This document shows positions 24,845 through 34,247 of a stretch of 44,477 nt of DNA, in pieces. The notes beneath the pieces were generated by a model. The model made no database searches, was not told the origin of the DNA, and saw nothing but the letters and a program-made list of their open reading frames with translations. The position numbers and the translations under genes are program-made. This DNA comes from Bacteroidales bacterium (lineage in GTDB: Bacteria > Bacteroidota > Bacteroidia > Bacteroidales > Muribaculaceae), in contig JAAVFG010000002.1 of the NCBI GenBank assembly GCA_014800895.1, positions 1 through 44,477 on the forward strand, in the 5' to 3' direction. Position 1 is the first letter of the stretch. Each line of letters begins with the position of its first letter.

Positions 24845-25471
24845 TTAATCCTCTTTCTTATCAAAGAGTGCCATCTTGAAGATGAGGTCTACCAATTCGT
24901 TGATACCCTCGCCGGTCATGGCATTAGTGAATACGAAAGGTTTGCCGGGACGCATGAGCTTGGAATCATGATCCATCACCTCAAGACTTGCATTCACATA
25001 AGGGGCGAGATCAGTCTTATTTATCACGAGAATATCGCTCTGTGAAATACCCGGACCATCCTTACGAGGTATCTTGTCGCCGGCTGCCACATCAATAACG
25101 TAGATAAAGAAGTCTACAAGCGCAGGTGAGAAAGTAAGTGTAAGATTATCGCCTCCCGATTCGATAAGTACGATATCCGTATCGGGAAATTTCTCCTCCA
25201 TCTCCTCTACAGCTGCAATATTCATGGAGGGATCCTCGCGCACTGCTGTATGAGGACACGCGCCGGTCTCTACACCGATAATCTTATCTTCCGCCAATAC
25301 TCCCTTTAGGGTCTTGCGGACATGTTTAGCATCTTCGGTTGTGACTATATCATTGGTGATGATAAGCACTTTCTGTCCTAATTCGAGGAGTCTCGGTGTG
25401 ATAGCCTCGATAAGAGCGGTTTTGCCGGATCCGACGGGACCGCCTACCCCTATTCTGCATGTCTGTGACAT
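24845..25471 (-). CDS. ureG: urease accessory GTPase UreG
   Basis: 208 residues, standard size. This SIMIBI-class GTPase delivers nickel to urease. The P-loop GPVGSGKT is at 11-18, the Ni-binding CPH motif is in [16 protein letters not shown], the Walker B-like region is [12 protein letters not shown], and the G4 motif is NKTDLAPYV. It is 23 nt downstream of ureF. Confidence 0.97.
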   Translation of the reverse strand: MSQTCRIGVGGPVGSGKTALIEAITPRLLELGQKVLIITNDIVTTEDAKHVRKTLKGVLAEDKIIGVETGACPHTAVREDPSMNIAAVEEMEEKFPDTDIVLIESGGDNLTLTFSPALVDFFIYVIDVAAGDKIPRKDGPGISQSDILVINKTDLAPYVNASLEVMDHDSKLMRPGKPFVFTNAMTGEGINELVDLIFKMALFDKKED

Positions 25472-25494
25472 ATATGATTCTTTTTTTTAATAAA

Positions 25495-26199
25495 TTAGTT
25501 CATAAACATTCGCATCGCTCCCTTTTCATGTAGCGAAGCGAGGATATCAAGTTCGGGAAAGAAAGCATTCATATCGGTAAGTTCCATCTGTGATGCCTCC
25601 TTATAGAGATCCTCCACTTTATTAGAGAGATCGAAGAGTATCTTCTGAGTGTCATAATGCGATACTTTCACACATCTCAAAGCCGCAGACAATACCATGT
25701 TGACTACACCATATTGATGAGCGACGAAGAGGTCCTGCTCGCTGACTCCCGCCGCGGCATACGCTATACCCTGAGCTACAGGGAATGTGCCGGGCACCTC
25801 CTCTTTCTTAATATCCTCCAGCCATCTGCCTATGATTGGCGAGTCGAATAGTTTCACTGCAAGCTCAGCTAATTTCTTGCCCATTCGTTTCAGCATCAAA
25901 CGTGCCTCATCGTTCATCTTGAAGAGTATGAGCATACGGTCGGCATCAGCTATGCCGGTATAATCACCTTTAAGATATGCTCTATGGGCATGTATCGCTG
26001 CAACTCCGTCGCTGAAAGCCGCCTGAAGCGACTGACTCCATACGAACTCCCGTAAGGTATCAGCATCTTTCACCATATTCTCAAACTGCGCCGTCTCCAA
26101 TCCGTTTGAGAAGGAGAAAGTACCGACCGGGAAAGTTGAGTCGGTAAACTGCAGCAGTCTTGATATGGCTGAGAAGTTATTATCAGTGGGTGTGCTCAT
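25495..26199 (-). CDS. ureF: urease accessory protein UreF
   Basis: 234 residues, all-helical UreF. Typical motifs are LLQFTDSTFPVGTFSFSNGLETAQ at the N-terminus and GIAYAAAGVSEQDLFVAHQYGVVNMVLSAALRCVKVSHYDTQKIL. It links UreD to UreG and gates nickel delivery. The start overlaps the ureE stop by 17 nt, suggesting translational coupling. Confidence 0.95.
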   Translation of the reverse strand: MSTPTDNNFSAISRLLQFTDSTFPVGTFSFSNGLETAQFENMVKDADTLREFVWSQSLQAAFSDGVAAIHAHRAYLKGDYTGIADADRMLILFKMNDEARLMLKRMGKKLAELAVKLFDSPIIGRWLEDIKKEEVPGTFPVAQGIAYAAAGVSEQDLFVAHQYGVVNMVLSAALRCVKVSHYDTQKILFDLSNKVEDLYKEASQMELTDMNAFFPELDILASLHEKGAMRMFMN

Positions 26200-26812
26200 G
26201 CGCTATTCCGTTTTCATCAAAGTGAACGTGAGTCGTGGGGTGATGGTGATGACCTCCCTCGCCATGTGCGTGACTTTCATGACCCGCACCTCCGAAAAGA
26301 CGGCGGATCTCATGAGGAGCAAGATAAGGGATTATCTCAACGCCCTGTTGGAATTCAAATTCCACCCCCTCGAGATGATGTGTCTCCATCACCGAGAGCA
26401 TAACCTTCTTATCCACTGTAAGCGGAACATATACTTTAGTTCCCTTCACTACCGCGGGCCAGTGCTGATTACCGATAGCGTGTCCCAATTCTACGGAGCG
26501 GCGTATTATTGCCTCCGGACTCTGATCAGCGAGTGAAGCGAGATCTATTACGAGCACCGGATTCAATTCTATCTTCAGGACTGCAGCTTTATTTGTCTCG
26601 GGATCATATTCTATCACATCACCGTCCACTACCTGTGTATGACGCTTCAGTGCCACAGGATATTCCTTACCGCTTGTTCCTTTTGTAAGGAAGCGGCTCT
26701 TCTGTGCTGTCCATTGGTCAAGAAAGATATAGTCGATTTCCGCATCTGCGAGCTTCTCCTTCCACTCTGCATCGCGGTTCATATTCCCCAATACTTCGCT
26801 GTATACTTTCAT
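26183..26812 (-). CDS. ureE: urease nickel chaperone UreE with His-rich tail
   Basis: 209 residues. The N-terminal domain (FLDQWTAQKSRFLTKGTSGKEYPVALKR) and the Ni-binding C-terminal domain (IGNQHWPAVVKGTKVYVPLTVDKKVMLSVMETHHLEGVEFEFQQGVEIIPYLAPHE) are clear. The tail is rich in histidine (HESHAHGEGGHHHHPTTHVH...HEHTH), fit for binding several Ni2+. It is the first gene after the ureC terminator, so it needs its own promoter or read-through. A near-consensus -7 box (TATCTTTA, minus strand 26847-26840) is present without a clear -33. Confidence 0.96.
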   Translation of the reverse strand: MKVYSEVLGNMNRDAEWKEKLADAEIDYIFLDQWTAQKSRFLTKGTSGKEYPVALKRHTQVVDGDVIEYDPETNKAAVLKIELNPVLVIDLASLADQSPEAIIRRSVELGHAIGNQHWPAVVKGTKVYVPLTVDKKVMLSVMETHHLEGVEFEFQQGVEIIPYLAPHEIRRLFGGAGHESHAHGEGGHHHHPTTHVHFDENGIAHEHTH

Positions 26813-26924
26813 TTCTATAATCAGATTAAAATTTCAATGTAAAGATAATAATTAAGGGTTACATATCCTAAATTATATTAGCGTTTGAAGCCTTTAATTG
26901 TTCAGACTCGATGTAATTTTGGTT

Positions 26925-26958
26925 AAAAAAAGACGGGAGTCTCTAAGCGACTCCCGTC
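26925..26958 (-). terminator. intrinsic terminator after ureC
   Basis: GACGGGAGTC (26932-26941) and GACTCCCGTC (26949-26958) form a perfect 10-bp stem with a 7-nt loop. On the minus strand it is followed by seven T (26931-26925). It separates ureABC from ureEFGD-thrE. Confidence 0.88.
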
Positions 26959-26987
26959 CTTATTATTTAGTTTTCTATATTTCCGGT

Positions 26988-28706
26988 TTAGCTGAACCAG
27001 TAGAGCTGAGCCAAAGGAAGCACTTTCGCAGGGGGAACAGTAGCGAGATGTCCATCTACTGTCACATCGAATGTCTCGGGGTTAACCTCGATAAACGGTG
27101 TTGCTGTGTTGCGCACCATATCTTTCTTGGTGAGCTGGCGTGTACCCTTAACAGGCATTACAAGGCTCTGGAGACCATATTTACCCTTCACGTCATTCTC
27201 AAAAGATGCCTGGCTTACGAATGTTGCTCTTGTGTTGTAGAGAGCCTCACCGTAGCAACCGAACATCGGACGCATGATCTTGGGCTGAGGGGTAGTGAGC
27301 GATGCGTTCGGGTCACCCATGTTTGCCCAGTTGATAAGACCGCCCTTGATCACGAGCTGGGGCTTGGTGCCGAAGAATGCGGGCTCCCAGAGCACGAGGT
27401 CTGCCATCTTGCCTTTCTCGATTGATCCAAGAACATCACCGAAACCGTAGCAGATAGCGGGGTTAAGTGTGATCTGTGCAAGATAACGGAGCACACGGAA
27501 GTTATCGTTATTGGGTGAATCCTCAGGAAGCTTACCGCGCACCTGCTTCATGTAAGACGCCATCTGGAATGTACGCATGAATGACTCGCCTACACGACCC
27601 ATAGCCTGAGAGTCGGAAGATACCATTGAGATGATACCGAGATCATGGAATACATTCTCCGCAGCCTGAGTCTCAGGACGCACACGGCTCTCTGCGAATG
27701 CCACATCAGAAGGAATCTTCGGATTAAGGTTATGACATACCATAATCATATCGAAGAGCTCCGCCTGTGAGTTGATACCGAAGGGAAGGGTCGGGTTGGT
27801 GGATGAAGGAAGGACATTCATCATTGATGCCACTTTCAAAAGGTCAGGAGCGTGTCCGCCGCCGGCACCCTCGGTGTGATAAGTATGGATTGTTCTGCCG
27901 TCGATCGCAGCAAGAGTATCCTCTACATAGCCGCTCTCATTAAGGGTATCTGTGTGGATACATACCTGTACGTCATAGTTGTCAGCCACCTCCATACAAG
28001 TGCGGATCGCTGCGGGAGTCGCACCCCAGTCCTCATGGATCTTGAAACCGGCAGCACCGGCATCAAGCTGATTGCGGAGAATCTCGGGAGTTGAGCAGTT
28101 GCCTTTTGCAAGGAATGCAAGGTTGATGGGAAGACCGTCAGCCGCCTGAAGCATTTTCTCAAGGTTCCACGGACCTGCAGTGATAGTAGTACCGTTTGTT
28201 CCATCTGTAGGACCGATACCGCCACCAACGAGAGTTGTGATACCATTAGAAAGGGCATCGTATGCCTGCTGGGGTGAGCAGTAGTGTACGTGACCATCGA
28301 TACCGGCTGCTGTCAGGATCATGTGCTCGCCTGAGATAGCATCGGTAGAAGGACCGGTCACGAGTTCGGGAGTGACACCCTCCATGATGTTGGGGTTTCC
28401 TGCCTTACCTATTCCGGCAATCTTGCCATCCTTGATACCGACGTCAGCCTTAACCACGCCCTGTATCGGGTCAATGATAGTGACGTTAGTGATCACAAGG
28501 TCAAGAGAACCTGCCTTAGATGTGCACTCATTTGCAAGACCCATACCATCGCGAAGAGTCTTACCACCGCCATAGACAACCTCATCGCCATATACGCGGA
28601 GGTCTTTCTCGATTTCTACATAGAGATCGGTGTTACCGAGTCTGATCTTATCTCCGACTGTAGGGCCGAAGAGCATATTATTTTCCTGTCTCGTTACTTT
28701 TGCCAT
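26988..28706 (-). CDS. ureC: urease subunit alpha
   Basis: 572 residues, the catalytic subunit. All active-site residues are present at a constant +5 offset from the Klebsiella enzyme. The Ni ligands are His139 and His141 (GHVHYCSP), the carbamylated Lys222 (GFKIHEDWG), His251 (HTDTLNESG), His277 ([11 protein letters not shown]) and Asp365 (SSDSQAMGR). The flap Cys324-His325 (MVCHNLNPK) is intact. With UreA and UreB it hydrolyses urea to ammonia and carbamate. It is 6 nt after ureB and ends before a strong terminator. Confidence 0.98.
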   Translation of the reverse strand: MAKVTRQENNMLFGPTVGDKIRLGNTDLYVEIEKDLRVYGDEVVYGGGKTLRDGMGLANECTSKAGSLDLVITNVTIIDPIQGVVKADVGIKDGKIAGIGKAGNPNIMEGVTPELVTGPSTDAISGEHMILTAAGIDGHVHYCSPQQAYDALSNGITTLVGGGIGPTDGTNGTTITAGPWNLEKMLQAADGLPINLAFLAKGNCSTPEILRNQLDAGAAGFKIHEDWGATPAAIRTCMEVADNYDVQVCIHTDTLNESGYVEDTLAAIDGRTIHTYHTEGAGGGHAPDLLKVASMMNVLPSSTNPTLPFGINSQAELFDMIMVCHNLNPKIPSDVAFAESRVRPETQAAENVFHDLGIISMVSSDSQAMGRVGESFMRTFQMASYMKQVRGKLPEDSPNNDNFRVLRYLAQITLNPAICYGFGDVLGSIEKGKMADLVLWEPAFFGTKPQLVIKGGLINWANMGDPNASLTTPQPKIMRPMFGCYGEALYNTRATFVSQASFENDVKGKYGLQSLVMPVKGTRQLTKKDMVRNTATPFIEVNPETFDVTVDGHLATVPPAKVLPLAQLYWFS

Positions 28707-28712
28707 GACGGA

Positions 28713-29282
28713 TTATTTTTTTATTTGATTTTCAGTGTACTCGCCTTCGGCTTCCTCTTCCGAAACGCATTTGTAACCATATTCTTTAACGCGGCGCATT
28801 GCCTCTATCTTCTTGGGATAGAATGTAGGCTTGTCCTCAAGACCGGTGTAGCCGTTCACGAGATCATCAAAGCCGATCACACGGCGCTTGCCTGAGTATG
28901 CCACCAACTCTACCTCTTTCTCCTCGCCCGGCTCGAAACGAACGGCTGTTGTGGCGGGGATATTGAGATGATAACCGAAAGCGAGGCTACGGTCAAACTC
29001 CATGTAACGGTTCACCTCAAAGAAATGGAAGTGACTGCCGATCTGTACGGGACGGTCGCCTGTATTACGCACTACGACCTTTACTGTGCGACGGTTTGCA
29101 TTATACTCTATATCGCCATCTGCAAGAATCACGCCGCCAACAGGAACGTAATCAGCAGGTTTGAAACCCGGAGTATTGGGGTAAGCAATCGGCGGATTGC
29201 CGGGGAATACGCCATTAGGCTGAGCATATGTAGCCTCTGCAGCGCTATTTGTTGCAGCTGTGCTGCTTGTTGTATCACTCAT
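28713..29282 (-). CDS. ureB: urease subunit beta, extended
   Basis: 189 residues. The UreB core is about residues 47-150: [82 protein letters not shown] (in parts). It matches normal UreB, which is about 100-130 residues. An N-terminal extension of about 45 residues, rich in Ser/Thr/Ala/Pro ([17 protein letters not shown]...), and a C-terminal acidic/basic tail ([30 protein letters not shown]) are extra. It is immediately upstream of ureC. Confidence 0.96.
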   Translation of the reverse strand: MSDTTSSTAATNSAAEATYAQPNGVFPGNPPIAYPNTPGFKPADYVPVGGVILADGDIEYNANRRTVKVVVRNTGDRPVQIGSHFHFFEVNRYMEFDRSLAFGYHLNIPATTAVRFEPGEEKEVELVAYSGKRRVIGFDDLVNGYTGLEDKPTFYPKKIEAMRRVKEYGYKCVSEEEAEGEYTENQIKK

Positions 29283-29398
29283 GATTGTCTCTTTTTATAA
29301 GTTTTTGCATGGCCTCTGCATCTCCGGACTATGCCAAAATGCCAGTGGTCTATGTCTCTCTTTTAAAGGGAGCGAATAGTGTCTCTTTTTCCCTCTCC

Positions 29399-29701
29399 TT
29401 ATTTTATAGGATGGTGGATGCTGACAAGGCGTGAGCCATCAGTAAATACCGCCTCTACCTGAAGAAGAGTAATCATGTCTGCTACGCCCTCCATCACCTG
29501 CTCTTTGGTGAGAACGGTGGTTGCGTCATGCATCACTTCCTCAACAGTTTTTCCTTCTCTCGCTCCCTCAAGCGCGCAGCTGGTGATATACGCTACCGAC
29601 TCGGGGTAGTTAAGCTTAAGACCTTTCTTCAGACGACGCTCTGCTATCAGTCCTACCATCAGAAGGGTAAGCTTGTCTTGTTCTTTCGGCGTAAAATGCA
29701 T
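29399..29701 (-). CDS. ureA: urease subunit gamma
   Basis: 100 residues, standard size. Motifs are MHFTPKEQDKLTLLMVGLIAERRLKKGLKLNYPESVAYITSCALEGAREGKTVEEVM (in parts), MEGVADMITLLQVEAVFTDGSRLVSIHHPI. It is the first gene of ureABC, and 116 nt of A/T-rich spacer separates it from ureB. The promoter is the minus-strand element at 29742-29774. Confidence 0.97.
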   Translation of the reverse strand: MHFTPKEQDKLTLLMVGLIAERRLKKGLKLNYPESVAYITSCALEGAREGKTVEEVMHDATTVLTKEQVMEGVADMITLLQVEAVFTDGSRLVSIHHPIK

Positions 29702-30134
29702 AGTCGATTATTTTTATAATATGTGGTTTCTTTAGATTCAGCAAATATAATAATATTCCCTTAATAAAAAACAATCTTTTCCCCTCTTTGTTCCTCTATT
29801 TTTCCTTATTTATAATCTTTCTAAATAAGGCTCCATCCAATAAAGAATGTTATTCCGTTAATGGACGGGGGGATACTATTGCATTAGTGATATTAGCAAA
29901 AAACATGATGGAGCATCCTCGCCGGACACCCCATCATTCCATTCATGTAGCTTAACTAAGAGTTTTTCTATAATCTACATACCCATACAATATAATCTAC
30001 TAATATTACCTTTCTCCTTATTTATATAAGAAATATATAAGTCCGGGCAAGATATTAATCCGGATTATTCAAGCAGTTTTAATTTCTTCATGTAGCATCC
30101 GTTTCCCCTCTCCCTAATTCCTTTCTGATCATCT
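29702..30134. other. non-coding region upstream of ureA
   Basis: No convincing gene. It holds the ureA promoter, then a 15-nt sequence ATAAGGCTCCATCCA (29825-29839) that recurs at 43953-43967. A hairpin-forming stretch follows, with ATGATGG (29905-29911) facing CCATCAT (29931-29937). The remainder is AT-rich. Confidence 0.6.
29742..29774 (-). promoter_or_regulatory. probable promoter of ureABC
   Basis: Minus strand: TTG (29774-29772), 22 nt, TATATTTG (29749-29742). The -7 box fits; the spacing is slightly long. It is 41 nt upstream of the ureA ATG. Confidence 0.5.
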
Positions 30135-30338
30135 TTATCTTCCCCAGAGACGGCGGAAGATATTGAGAGGATTGCCATATTCCTCCTCTGCTTCCTGACG
30201 GCATGGCAGCAGCGGATTGTAGGATTCCTCTTCCGCACTGATCTCCTCATCAAACAATCGGTTGATGCATAAAATACTCATCACCATACCTACCATAACC
30301 AATCCGATTAAAACTGTCTTTACTATTACGATCATCAT
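30135..30338 (-). CDS. small single-pass membrane protein (67 aa)
   Basis: No family recognised. 67 residues: an N-terminal membrane helix (MIVIVKTVLIGLVMVGMVMSILCI) followed by an acidic then basic tail (FDEEISAEEESYNPLLPCRQEAEEEYGNPLNIFRRLWGR). The start ATG at 30338 is at the end of a long AT-rich spacer. The composition (hydrophobic helix, then a well-formed polar tail) is more protein-like than the overlapping frame at 30065-30253, which I left out. Confidence 0.45.
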   Translation of the reverse strand: MMIVIVKTVLIGLVMVGMVMSILCINRLFDEEISAEEESYNPLLPCRQEAEEEYGNPLNIFRRLWGR

Positions 30339-30747
30339 AATTGCTTGCTTGTGTTAAAAAATTATAATTTAGCTTTTATCTCTTCCCGATCTGTTGCTTT
30401 CGCTGTGTGAATCGGTGTTTCATATCCTTATAACACTCAATTTTTTAAATGTATCATAAAAATACTAACTTTTTCTTAAAATTTATTAAAATATTTTATA
30501 TTCTTCTTATTATCAAATATTTAAATTTTAAAATTTTCTTTAATTCTTAAAATAGTATTTATCCCATCTTCCTTCCTCCCATTTTATATCGTAATCTCCA
30601 TGTTTCTCCAGGTCTCCAACGGCATCTCCTTGTTTCCCCTTTCGTTCAATAAAAATATTATTATTCCGAACCCTCATTTCCCTTTGGTTGTTATAAAGTT
30701 GATATTAAACTGAAAACATAAAACAATAGGTTACAAAGGATATAATT
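30339..30747. other. AT-rich intergenic region
   Basis: 409 nt between divergent small gene and LRR gene. It is very AT-rich, with long A/T runs at 30430-30550. I see no gene, no clear TAnnTTTG box close to the LRR start and no RNA gene. The last 80 nt must contain the LRR promoter. Confidence 0.5.
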
Positions 30748-31812
30748 ATGAAAAGAACTCTGTTATTTCTCGCGGCAGCAATGACCCTCGGGGGTGCATT
30801 CGCTCAGAATCTTAATAAGAAGGAAGCTAAGGCTCTAATGACTTATCTCGCACAGCCTTCAGCCAAAGGCGGCACAAACGCACAGGCTCTCGGTATCTCC
30901 GCTTCAAATGTGGCAACGGCTCCGGGTCTCACTATTGAGAATGGTCACGTAGTAGCAATCGACTGGAAAGGTAAAGACCTTGCGGGTGACCTCAACCTTT
31001 CCGGTTTTGATGCCCTTACCAAAGTTGACGTGTCTGACAATAAGATCGCAAGTCTTACTGTAAATGCGGACCCTGTGCTATATGATCTCAACGCAGCTAA
31101 AAACCGTATTTCCGAGATATCGATCACTGACGCTCCCCAGATGCAGAATCTACGCCTGCAGCGTAACCGAATCGCGGATTTCTCTCTGGCAGGCACTCCC
31201 CTTCTGAAGAAATTCAATATCTCGGGAAATGTGCTTGAAGCTCTTAACGTGAGCAATCTTCCCGATCTTGAATATCTGAATGTGATTGGCAACCGTCTTG
31301 ATAACCTTGACGTTTCAATGTGTACAAATCTTAAGAATCTGTATGCAGGTTACAACGACCTCACCTCTATCGAGCTTCAGGGACTGGTGAAACTTGAGAA
31401 TCTCAACATTACCGACAATAAGATCATGAAGTTGTATGTGCAGAATCTTCCGGCACTTTCAACTATCATGGCTTCCGGCAATCATATGACCGAAATGGTA
31501 GTGAAGGATTGCGAAGCTATCAATCAGATCTGGGCGCCTTACAATAATCTTACAGCCTTCTCTGTAACAAAGGCTCCTGCATTGGCATTTATCAACCTTG
31601 AGTGGAATAACCTCACTTACCTCAACCTATCCAATCTTAATTTCCTCCAGCAGGTGAATGTTGCCAACAACCAGCTGCTCACACTCGATGTATCATTTGA
31701 CCCCTACCTCCGCACGGTTAATGTCGCTAACAACGATATGCTCAGCGACTTCCGTTGCATGGGCGACCCGATGCTGGCTCATGTGATCGGCTACAGCGAC
31801 TGGGATTTCTAA
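30748..31812 (+). CDS. secreted leucine-rich repeat protein
   Basis: 354 residues. The signal peptide MKRTLLFLAAAMTLGGAFA is followed by about 12 short LRR units of roughly 21 residues (LTKVDVSDNKIASLTVNADPV, LYDLNAAKNRISEISITDAP, LKNLYAGYNDLTSIELQGLVK, LENLNITDNKIMKLYVQNLP, LQQVNVANNQLLTLDVSFDP). The pattern resembles bacterial secreted LRR proteins of the internalin/BspA kind. There is no lipobox, no T9SS C-terminal domain and no anchor, so it is likely periplasmic or released. The C-terminus ends right after the last repeat. Its ligand is unknown. It has its own terminator. Confidence 0.85.
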   Translation: MKRTLLFLAAAMTLGGAFAQNLNKKEAKALMTYLAQPSAKGGTNAQALGISASNVATAPGLTIENGHVVAIDWKGKDLAGDLNLSGFDALTKVDVSDNKIASLTVNADPVLYDLNAAKNRISEISITDAPQMQNLRLQRNRIADFSLAGTPLLKKFNISGNVLEALNVSNLPDLEYLNVIGNRLDNLDVSMCTNLKNLYAGYNDLTSIELQGLVKLENLNITDNKIMKLYVQNLPALSTIMASGNHMTEMVVKDCEAINQIWAPYNNLTAFSVTKAPALAFINLEWNNLTYLNLSNLNFLQQVNVANNQLLTLDVSFDPYLRTVNVANNDMLSDFRCMGDPMLAHVIGYSDWDF

Positions 31813-31857
31813 TATAAAGAAGCTAATATTCAATATATATTAAGGCTTCAGCCGATA

Positions 31858-31897
31858 AAATAGCTCTGATCTCTGATTGGAGCTATTTGTTTTTTTA
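31858..31897 (+). terminator. terminator after the LRR gene, overlapping the next promoter
   Basis: AAATAGCTC (31858-31866) pairs perfectly with GAGCTATTT (31880-31888), 13-nt loop, followed by GTTTTTTT. The right arm contains the -33 TTTG of the downstream promoter. Confidence 0.8.
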
Positions 31898-31916
31898 GCT
31901 TTTTATCGTATTTTTG
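31886..31916 (+). promoter_or_regulatory. promoter of the BadF kinase-mnmA operon
   Basis: TTTG (31886-31889), 19 nt, TATTTTTG (31909-31916): an exact consensus Bacteroidota promoter. The ATG is 24 nt downstream of the -7 box. Confidence 0.75.
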
Positions 31917-31939
31917 CATAGATATAAAAAATAGGCGAA

Positions 31940-32797
31940 ATGTCACTTTCAAACACCCTTATCGCAGATGCAGGCGCCACTAAGATCGACTGGTATCTGC
32001 TTGCCCCTATGCAGAGTCCCGGTTTGAGATTCCAGACTTCGGGAATGAACGCCATGATGGTCGGAGAGGATCGGATATTAAAAGAATTCAAGGCTGTGGC
32101 GGAAGAGTTAGGTGCCGGTCGCGCTCCGAAAGAAATTTACTATTATGGAGCCGGCGTAGCCACTCCTTCTGCCCGTGAGAAAATCAGCAGAGCCTTCCTG
32201 AAGGTATGGCCCGATGCAAAAGTGGAGGTCGCTTCCGATCTTTTAGCTGCTGCCCGTTCACTTTTTGGGAAAGAGAAAGGTATCGCCTGTATTTTAGGAA
32301 CAGGGTCTAATGCCGGATATTATGATGGAGAGAAGTTGGAGAGCAAAGTCCCCTCTTTAGGTTATATCCTTGGCGATGACGGCAGTGGCACAGCTTTAGG
32401 TATAAGACTCATACGCGAGATATTCAAGGGAGAGATGGATGAAGAGTTGAAAAGCTATTTTATCAACTCCTGCGGCTTAAATCTCCCCTATGTTCTGGAA
32501 GGAGTTTACCGCAAAGAGGGTGCGAATAAATTTATCGCCTCCTTTGTTCCTTTTATAAGAAATAAGATAGACCATCCGTTTATCAAGAATATGGTAATGG
32601 ATGAATTTCGCAAATTCTTCCGTTTGAATATCGCTCCTTACGATAATTCAAAATCCCTGCCCGTGGCGTTTACCGGCTCCATCGCTTTCCATTTCGCACC
32701 CCTGCTCAGAGAGGCTGCCGAGGCAGAAGGTTTCAAGGTCGGCAAAATATCCGATGCTCCGATGGAAGGGCTGGTGGAATATCATTCCAAAAATTAG
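31940..32797 (+). CDS. BadF/BadG-type ATPase, N-acetylglucosamine kinase-like
   Basis: 285 residues, ASKHA fold. Phosphate-1 loop LIADAGATKIDWYLL at the N-terminus, ACILGTGSNAGYYDG as phosphate-2, and LGDDGSGTALGIRLIREIF, the typical N-acetylglucosamine kinase signature. Near the end VAFTGSIAFHFAPLLREAA matches the adenosine loop. The family phosphorylates amino sugars, and in Bacteroidota this size is usually annotated as a putative GlcNAc kinase. The substrate is unproven. It is the first gene of an operon with tight spacing (6 nt to the next). Confidence 0.87.
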   Translation: MSLSNTLIADAGATKIDWYLLAPMQSPGLRFQTSGMNAMMVGEDRILKEFKAVAEELGAGRAPKEIYYYGAGVATPSAREKISRAFLKVWPDAKVEVASDLLAAARSLFGKEKGIACILGTGSNAGYYDGEKLESKVPSLGYILGDDGSGTALGIRLIREIFKGEMDEELKSYFINSCGLNLPYVLEGVYRKEGANKFIASFVPFIRNKIDHPFIKNMVMDEFRKFFRLNIAPYDNSKSLPVAFTGSIAFHFAPLLREAAEAEGFKVGKISDAPMEGLVEYHSKN

Positions 32798-32803
32798 TTC
32801 TTT

Positions 32804-33745
32804 ATGGATTCATTTCTTTATTTCAATAGATATATCAGATCGTTAGTGGCATGCTCAGGTTTGGCGGTTGCCGCAGTGCTTTCCCCCCTCTCTGGTTGGG
32901 CGCAGGAGAACAGCGCCCCGGGTATCATCTATATCGAACCTCTTTTTGAATATCCCGTCGCTCCGGAAGATCTTACTACACTTGAAGCCAAATCTGATTG
33001 GCTCTTGCAGCATTTCTGGGATAGCTTCGACTTCAAGAATAAGGGCGCTGTAGATCAGAATGCCCTTAATGATGCTTTCAGCGTCTGGTCAAATCCGATG
33101 CAGTGGGCGGACAAGGAGGTAGTATTGGGCTCTACCGACAGACTTATCTCCAACATTGCGAAGAATCCGACGATGGTGATGCAATTCACTAAAGCGGCGG
33201 AAGAGAATCTTTATGGTCCGCGTGCAATGGCGTATATTGATGAGGTATATGTGAAGTTTCTTGAAGCTATGGTAAAGAATAAGAAACTGCCCGAAGCACG
33301 CAAAGCCAGATATGCCCGTCAGCTCAGATTGCTTAAAAATACTCTCGTAGGCAGCATACCCCCTTCCTTCAAATTTCAGAACCCTTCGGGCGCGACAGAG
33401 ACTTTCCGACCGGGTCTGCTTACAGTCATTGAATTCGGCGACCCCGGCTGCTCCGACTGCCGCCATGCGAAACTGAAGATGGATACCGATCTGACATTCT
33501 CCAGTTTTGTAGAAAAAGGGAAGATAAATGTCCTCTTCATCATCCCCGACCCGGAAGAGGGATGGGAGCAGGAATTGGCTGACTATCCCAAGCTGTGGCA
33601 TACCGGAGCTTCAGATGAAGTGAGCGATATCTACGACATGCGCTCCACCCCCTATTTCTATGTTCTCGGCACAGACGGCAAGATAATCGATAAGTCTGAC
33701 AATGTGGAGAGAGCGATGGCGAAAGCGATTGAGAATGTGAAGTAA
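32804..33745 (+). CDS. DUF5106-type thioredoxin-like exported protein
   Basis: 313 residues. A basic N-terminus and hydrophobic segment (SLVACSGLAVAAVLSPLSGWAQ) give a signal peptide cut near residue 33. An all-helical DUF5106-like region (WLLQHFWDSFDFKN...FLEAMVKNKKLPEARKARYARQL) is followed by a thioredoxin-like domain with the CxxC motif CSDC (216-219) in EFGDPGCSDCRHAKLKM. The cis-proline loop MRSTPYFYVLGTDGKI is present. It probably acts as a periplasmic thiol oxidoreductase, but the partner is unknown. It is co-transcribed with the BadF kinase and DoxX genes. Confidence 0.85.
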   Translation: MDSFLYFNRYIRSLVACSGLAVAAVLSPLSGWAQENSAPGIIYIEPLFEYPVAPEDLTTLEAKSDWLLQHFWDSFDFKNKGAVDQNALNDAFSVWSNPMQWADKEVVLGSTDRLISNIAKNPTMVMQFTKAAEENLYGPRAMAYIDEVYVKFLEAMVKNKKLPEARKARYARQLRLLKNTLVGSIPPSFKFQNPSGATETFRPGLLTVIEFGDPGCSDCRHAKLKMDTDLTFSSFVEKGKINVLFIIPDPEEGWEQELADYPKLWHTGASDEVSDIYDMRSTPYFYVLGTDGKIIDKSDNVERAMAKAIENVK

Positions 33746-33758
33746 AAATGTTAGCTAT

Positions 33759-34247
33759 ATGAATCCTATAAAACGACTATATATCCGCACCACCGGATAC
33801 TCATACACAAATATGGGTAGACTCTTCCTGCGTCTATTCGTGGGTATAATGATGCTTCAGTTCGGATTGAGACAATGGGTTGATTTCGATCAGGCGCTGG
33901 CTACCTTCCCCGAATTTCTCGGCATCCCCTCAAATGTCGGGCTTGTGCTGATGATGATTGTGGAGATCGTCTGCTCGATATTCATCATGTTTGGGTTTCT
34001 GACCCGACTGATGTGTTTCTTTCCCATGATCGCAATGACCCTGGCGGAGATATATCTGCTTTCTAATGCCGACACCTCCTCTTATCTTCTCTCCTGGCAG
34101 CAGTTAGGTTATCTTCCGGTAATGTTTATCGGCATCTACTTCTTTATCATATTGGTTGGGCCAGGTAAGATATCGGCAGATTATTTTCTCTCCCTCTATA
34201 TCATTCATTCCAATAATCACAGCGAGTCAGAATTGGAGGAGGTATGA
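33759..34247 (+). CDS. DoxX family membrane protein
   Basis: 162 residues with four membrane helices ([94 protein letters not shown]). DoxX signatures are [15 protein letters not shown] at the start and GPGKISAD at the end. It lies 13 nt after the exported thioredoxin-like gene, suggesting a redox link. The stop overlaps the mnmA start as ATGA. Confidence 0.85.
   Translation: MNPIKRLYIRTTGYSYTNMGRLFLRLFVGIMMLQFGLRQWVDFDQALATFPEFLGIPSNVGLVLMMIVEIVCSIFIMFGFLTRLMCFFPMIAMTLAEIYLLSNADTSSYLLSWQQLGYLPVMFIGIYFFIILVGPGKISADYFLSLYIIHSNNHSESELEEV

Noticed and set aside
30065..30253. 62-codon minus-strand frame
   Set aside because: It overlaps the more protein-like frame at 30135-30338 and has an Arg-rich, unstructured product.
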